This document shows, piece after piece, positions 63,709 through 64,000 of a stretch of 64,000 nucleotides of DNA. Made by a program: the position numbers and the translations under genes. How positions within the stretch are numbered: the stretch's first letter is position 1; each line of letters begins with the position of its first letter. The DNA is taken from positions 1 through 64,000 of the forward strand of contig JAOULO010000009.1 in assembly GCA_029881995.1 (NCBI GenBank). The letters run 5' to 3'. Below the pieces are notes generated by a model. It saw nothing but the letters and a program-made list of their open reading frames with translations. It was not told the origin of the DNA and searched no databases. Source of the DNA: Gammaproteobacteria bacterium (GTDB lineage: Bacteria; Pseudomonadota; Gammaproteobacteria; UBA6429; Thiohalophilaceae).

Positions 63709-64000
63709 CTAAATTATTTTTTTATGTATCATGCTGCTGGGCTTGTCTTCATTCGTGTTCTTAAGACGTTTACTGGCGATACCATGGCCTTCCTTAACAA
63801 TATAAGTATTGCAGTTAATCGAAGCCAATATACTATTTCTGTTGCTGTTACGCATAAAGTTTCTGAATCCTGATGGCTTGCTTGAACCAATAATTAAAAG
63901 ATCAACATGATAGTTTTCTATACAGATGTTGATGACTTCAACGGGGCTGCCAACCTGGACATTAATTCCCACGGCAAGCCCAGAGTCGGCAGATATTTCA
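63709..64000 (-). CDS. Universal stress protein, C-terminal part (cut by window edge)
   Basis: The reading frame is open to the last base of the window, so the start lies beyond 64000; the GTG at 63972 need not be the start. The visible 97 residues show the C-terminal USP pattern: VQVGSPVEVINICIENYHVDLLIIGSS, a degenerate ATP-loop (GSSKPSGFRNFMRNSNRNS) and the closing strand NCNTYIVK, then a ~20-residue basic tail. It may not bind ATP in the usual way. It converges with the phosphoesterase gene. Confidence 0.75.
   Translation of the reverse strand, partial: EISADSGLAVGINVQVGSPVEVINICIENYHVDLLIIGSSKPSGFRNFMRNSNRNSILASINCNTYIVKEGHGIASKRLKNTNEDKPSSMIHKKII

Overview
The window reads as chromosome of a gammaproteobacterium of moderate GC content. 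Indicators are the NAGS-type argA with argE, GAF-domain ptsP, dam, RNase T, Grx4, class II fumarase, bioA, a MotY-like protein and Slp-type lipoproteins. The genus cannot be named from the sequence; a marine or sulfur-oxidiser-like lineage is only a guess. There are no rRNA or tRNA genes, no CRISPR array and no intact insertion sequence.

Layout. 1-6.7 kb: ptsP, an orphan GspE/PilB-type ATPase, a degenerate receiver protein, a YdjM-like membrane protein and two small genes. 6.7-16.3 kb: mostly minus-strand housekeeping genes with scattered arginine biosynthesis (argA-dam, argE, argD-argF), paired Slp lipoproteins, an SH3-domain membrane protein, a lone ABC ATPase, a Sel1 protein and a 265-bp MITE-like element with 38-bp terminal inverted repeats. 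16.4-18.7 kb: a PuuD-domain membrane protein with a 25-residue membrane peptide upstream, and a solitary hydantoinase-B homologue.

18.7-32.5 kb: a chemotaxis island. One methyl-accepting protein lies on the minus strand. An 11-gene plus-strand operon follows: mcp, cheY, STAS, cheA, mcp, cheW, double cheD, cheB, cheW, cheR, cheX. It is preceded by a good sigma-28 (FliA) promoter match. The CheD protein is a tandem duplication whose first copy has lost the catalytic cysteine. CheA carries an inserted pair of MshEN-like repeats, which could bind c-di-GMP. CheX probably replaces CheZ as phosphatase.

32.6-47.8 kb: grxD, rnt, a TraB/GumN protein, pyrC, twin mini-lipoproteins, fumC, a pyruvate dehydrogenase operon whose E2 and E3 are fused into one 1019-residue chain, the MotY-like protein, argG and bioA.

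47.8-61.3 kb is the most unusual part: an apparently dedicated export island on the minus strand. It encodes a 1339-residue LEPR-XLL/DUF4347 surface-type protein with eight 93-residue repeats and a C-terminal hydrophobic module; a PAS-GGDEF-GGDEF-EAL protein directly behind it; and an upstream operon of a GAF-HlyD fusion, a PqqD-like/M50 protease/HlyD fusion, a shortened SecA-like ATPase and a secreted HlyD-type adaptor. There is no type I ABC transporter or TolC gene. A perfect CRP-type palindrome sits just upstream of the giant gene. I infer a second-messenger-controlled surface-protein export and processing system. The window ends with a TlpA-like protein fused to an inactive alpha/beta-hydrolase-like domain, a metallophosphoesterase and the C-terminal part of a universal-stress protein cut by the window edge.
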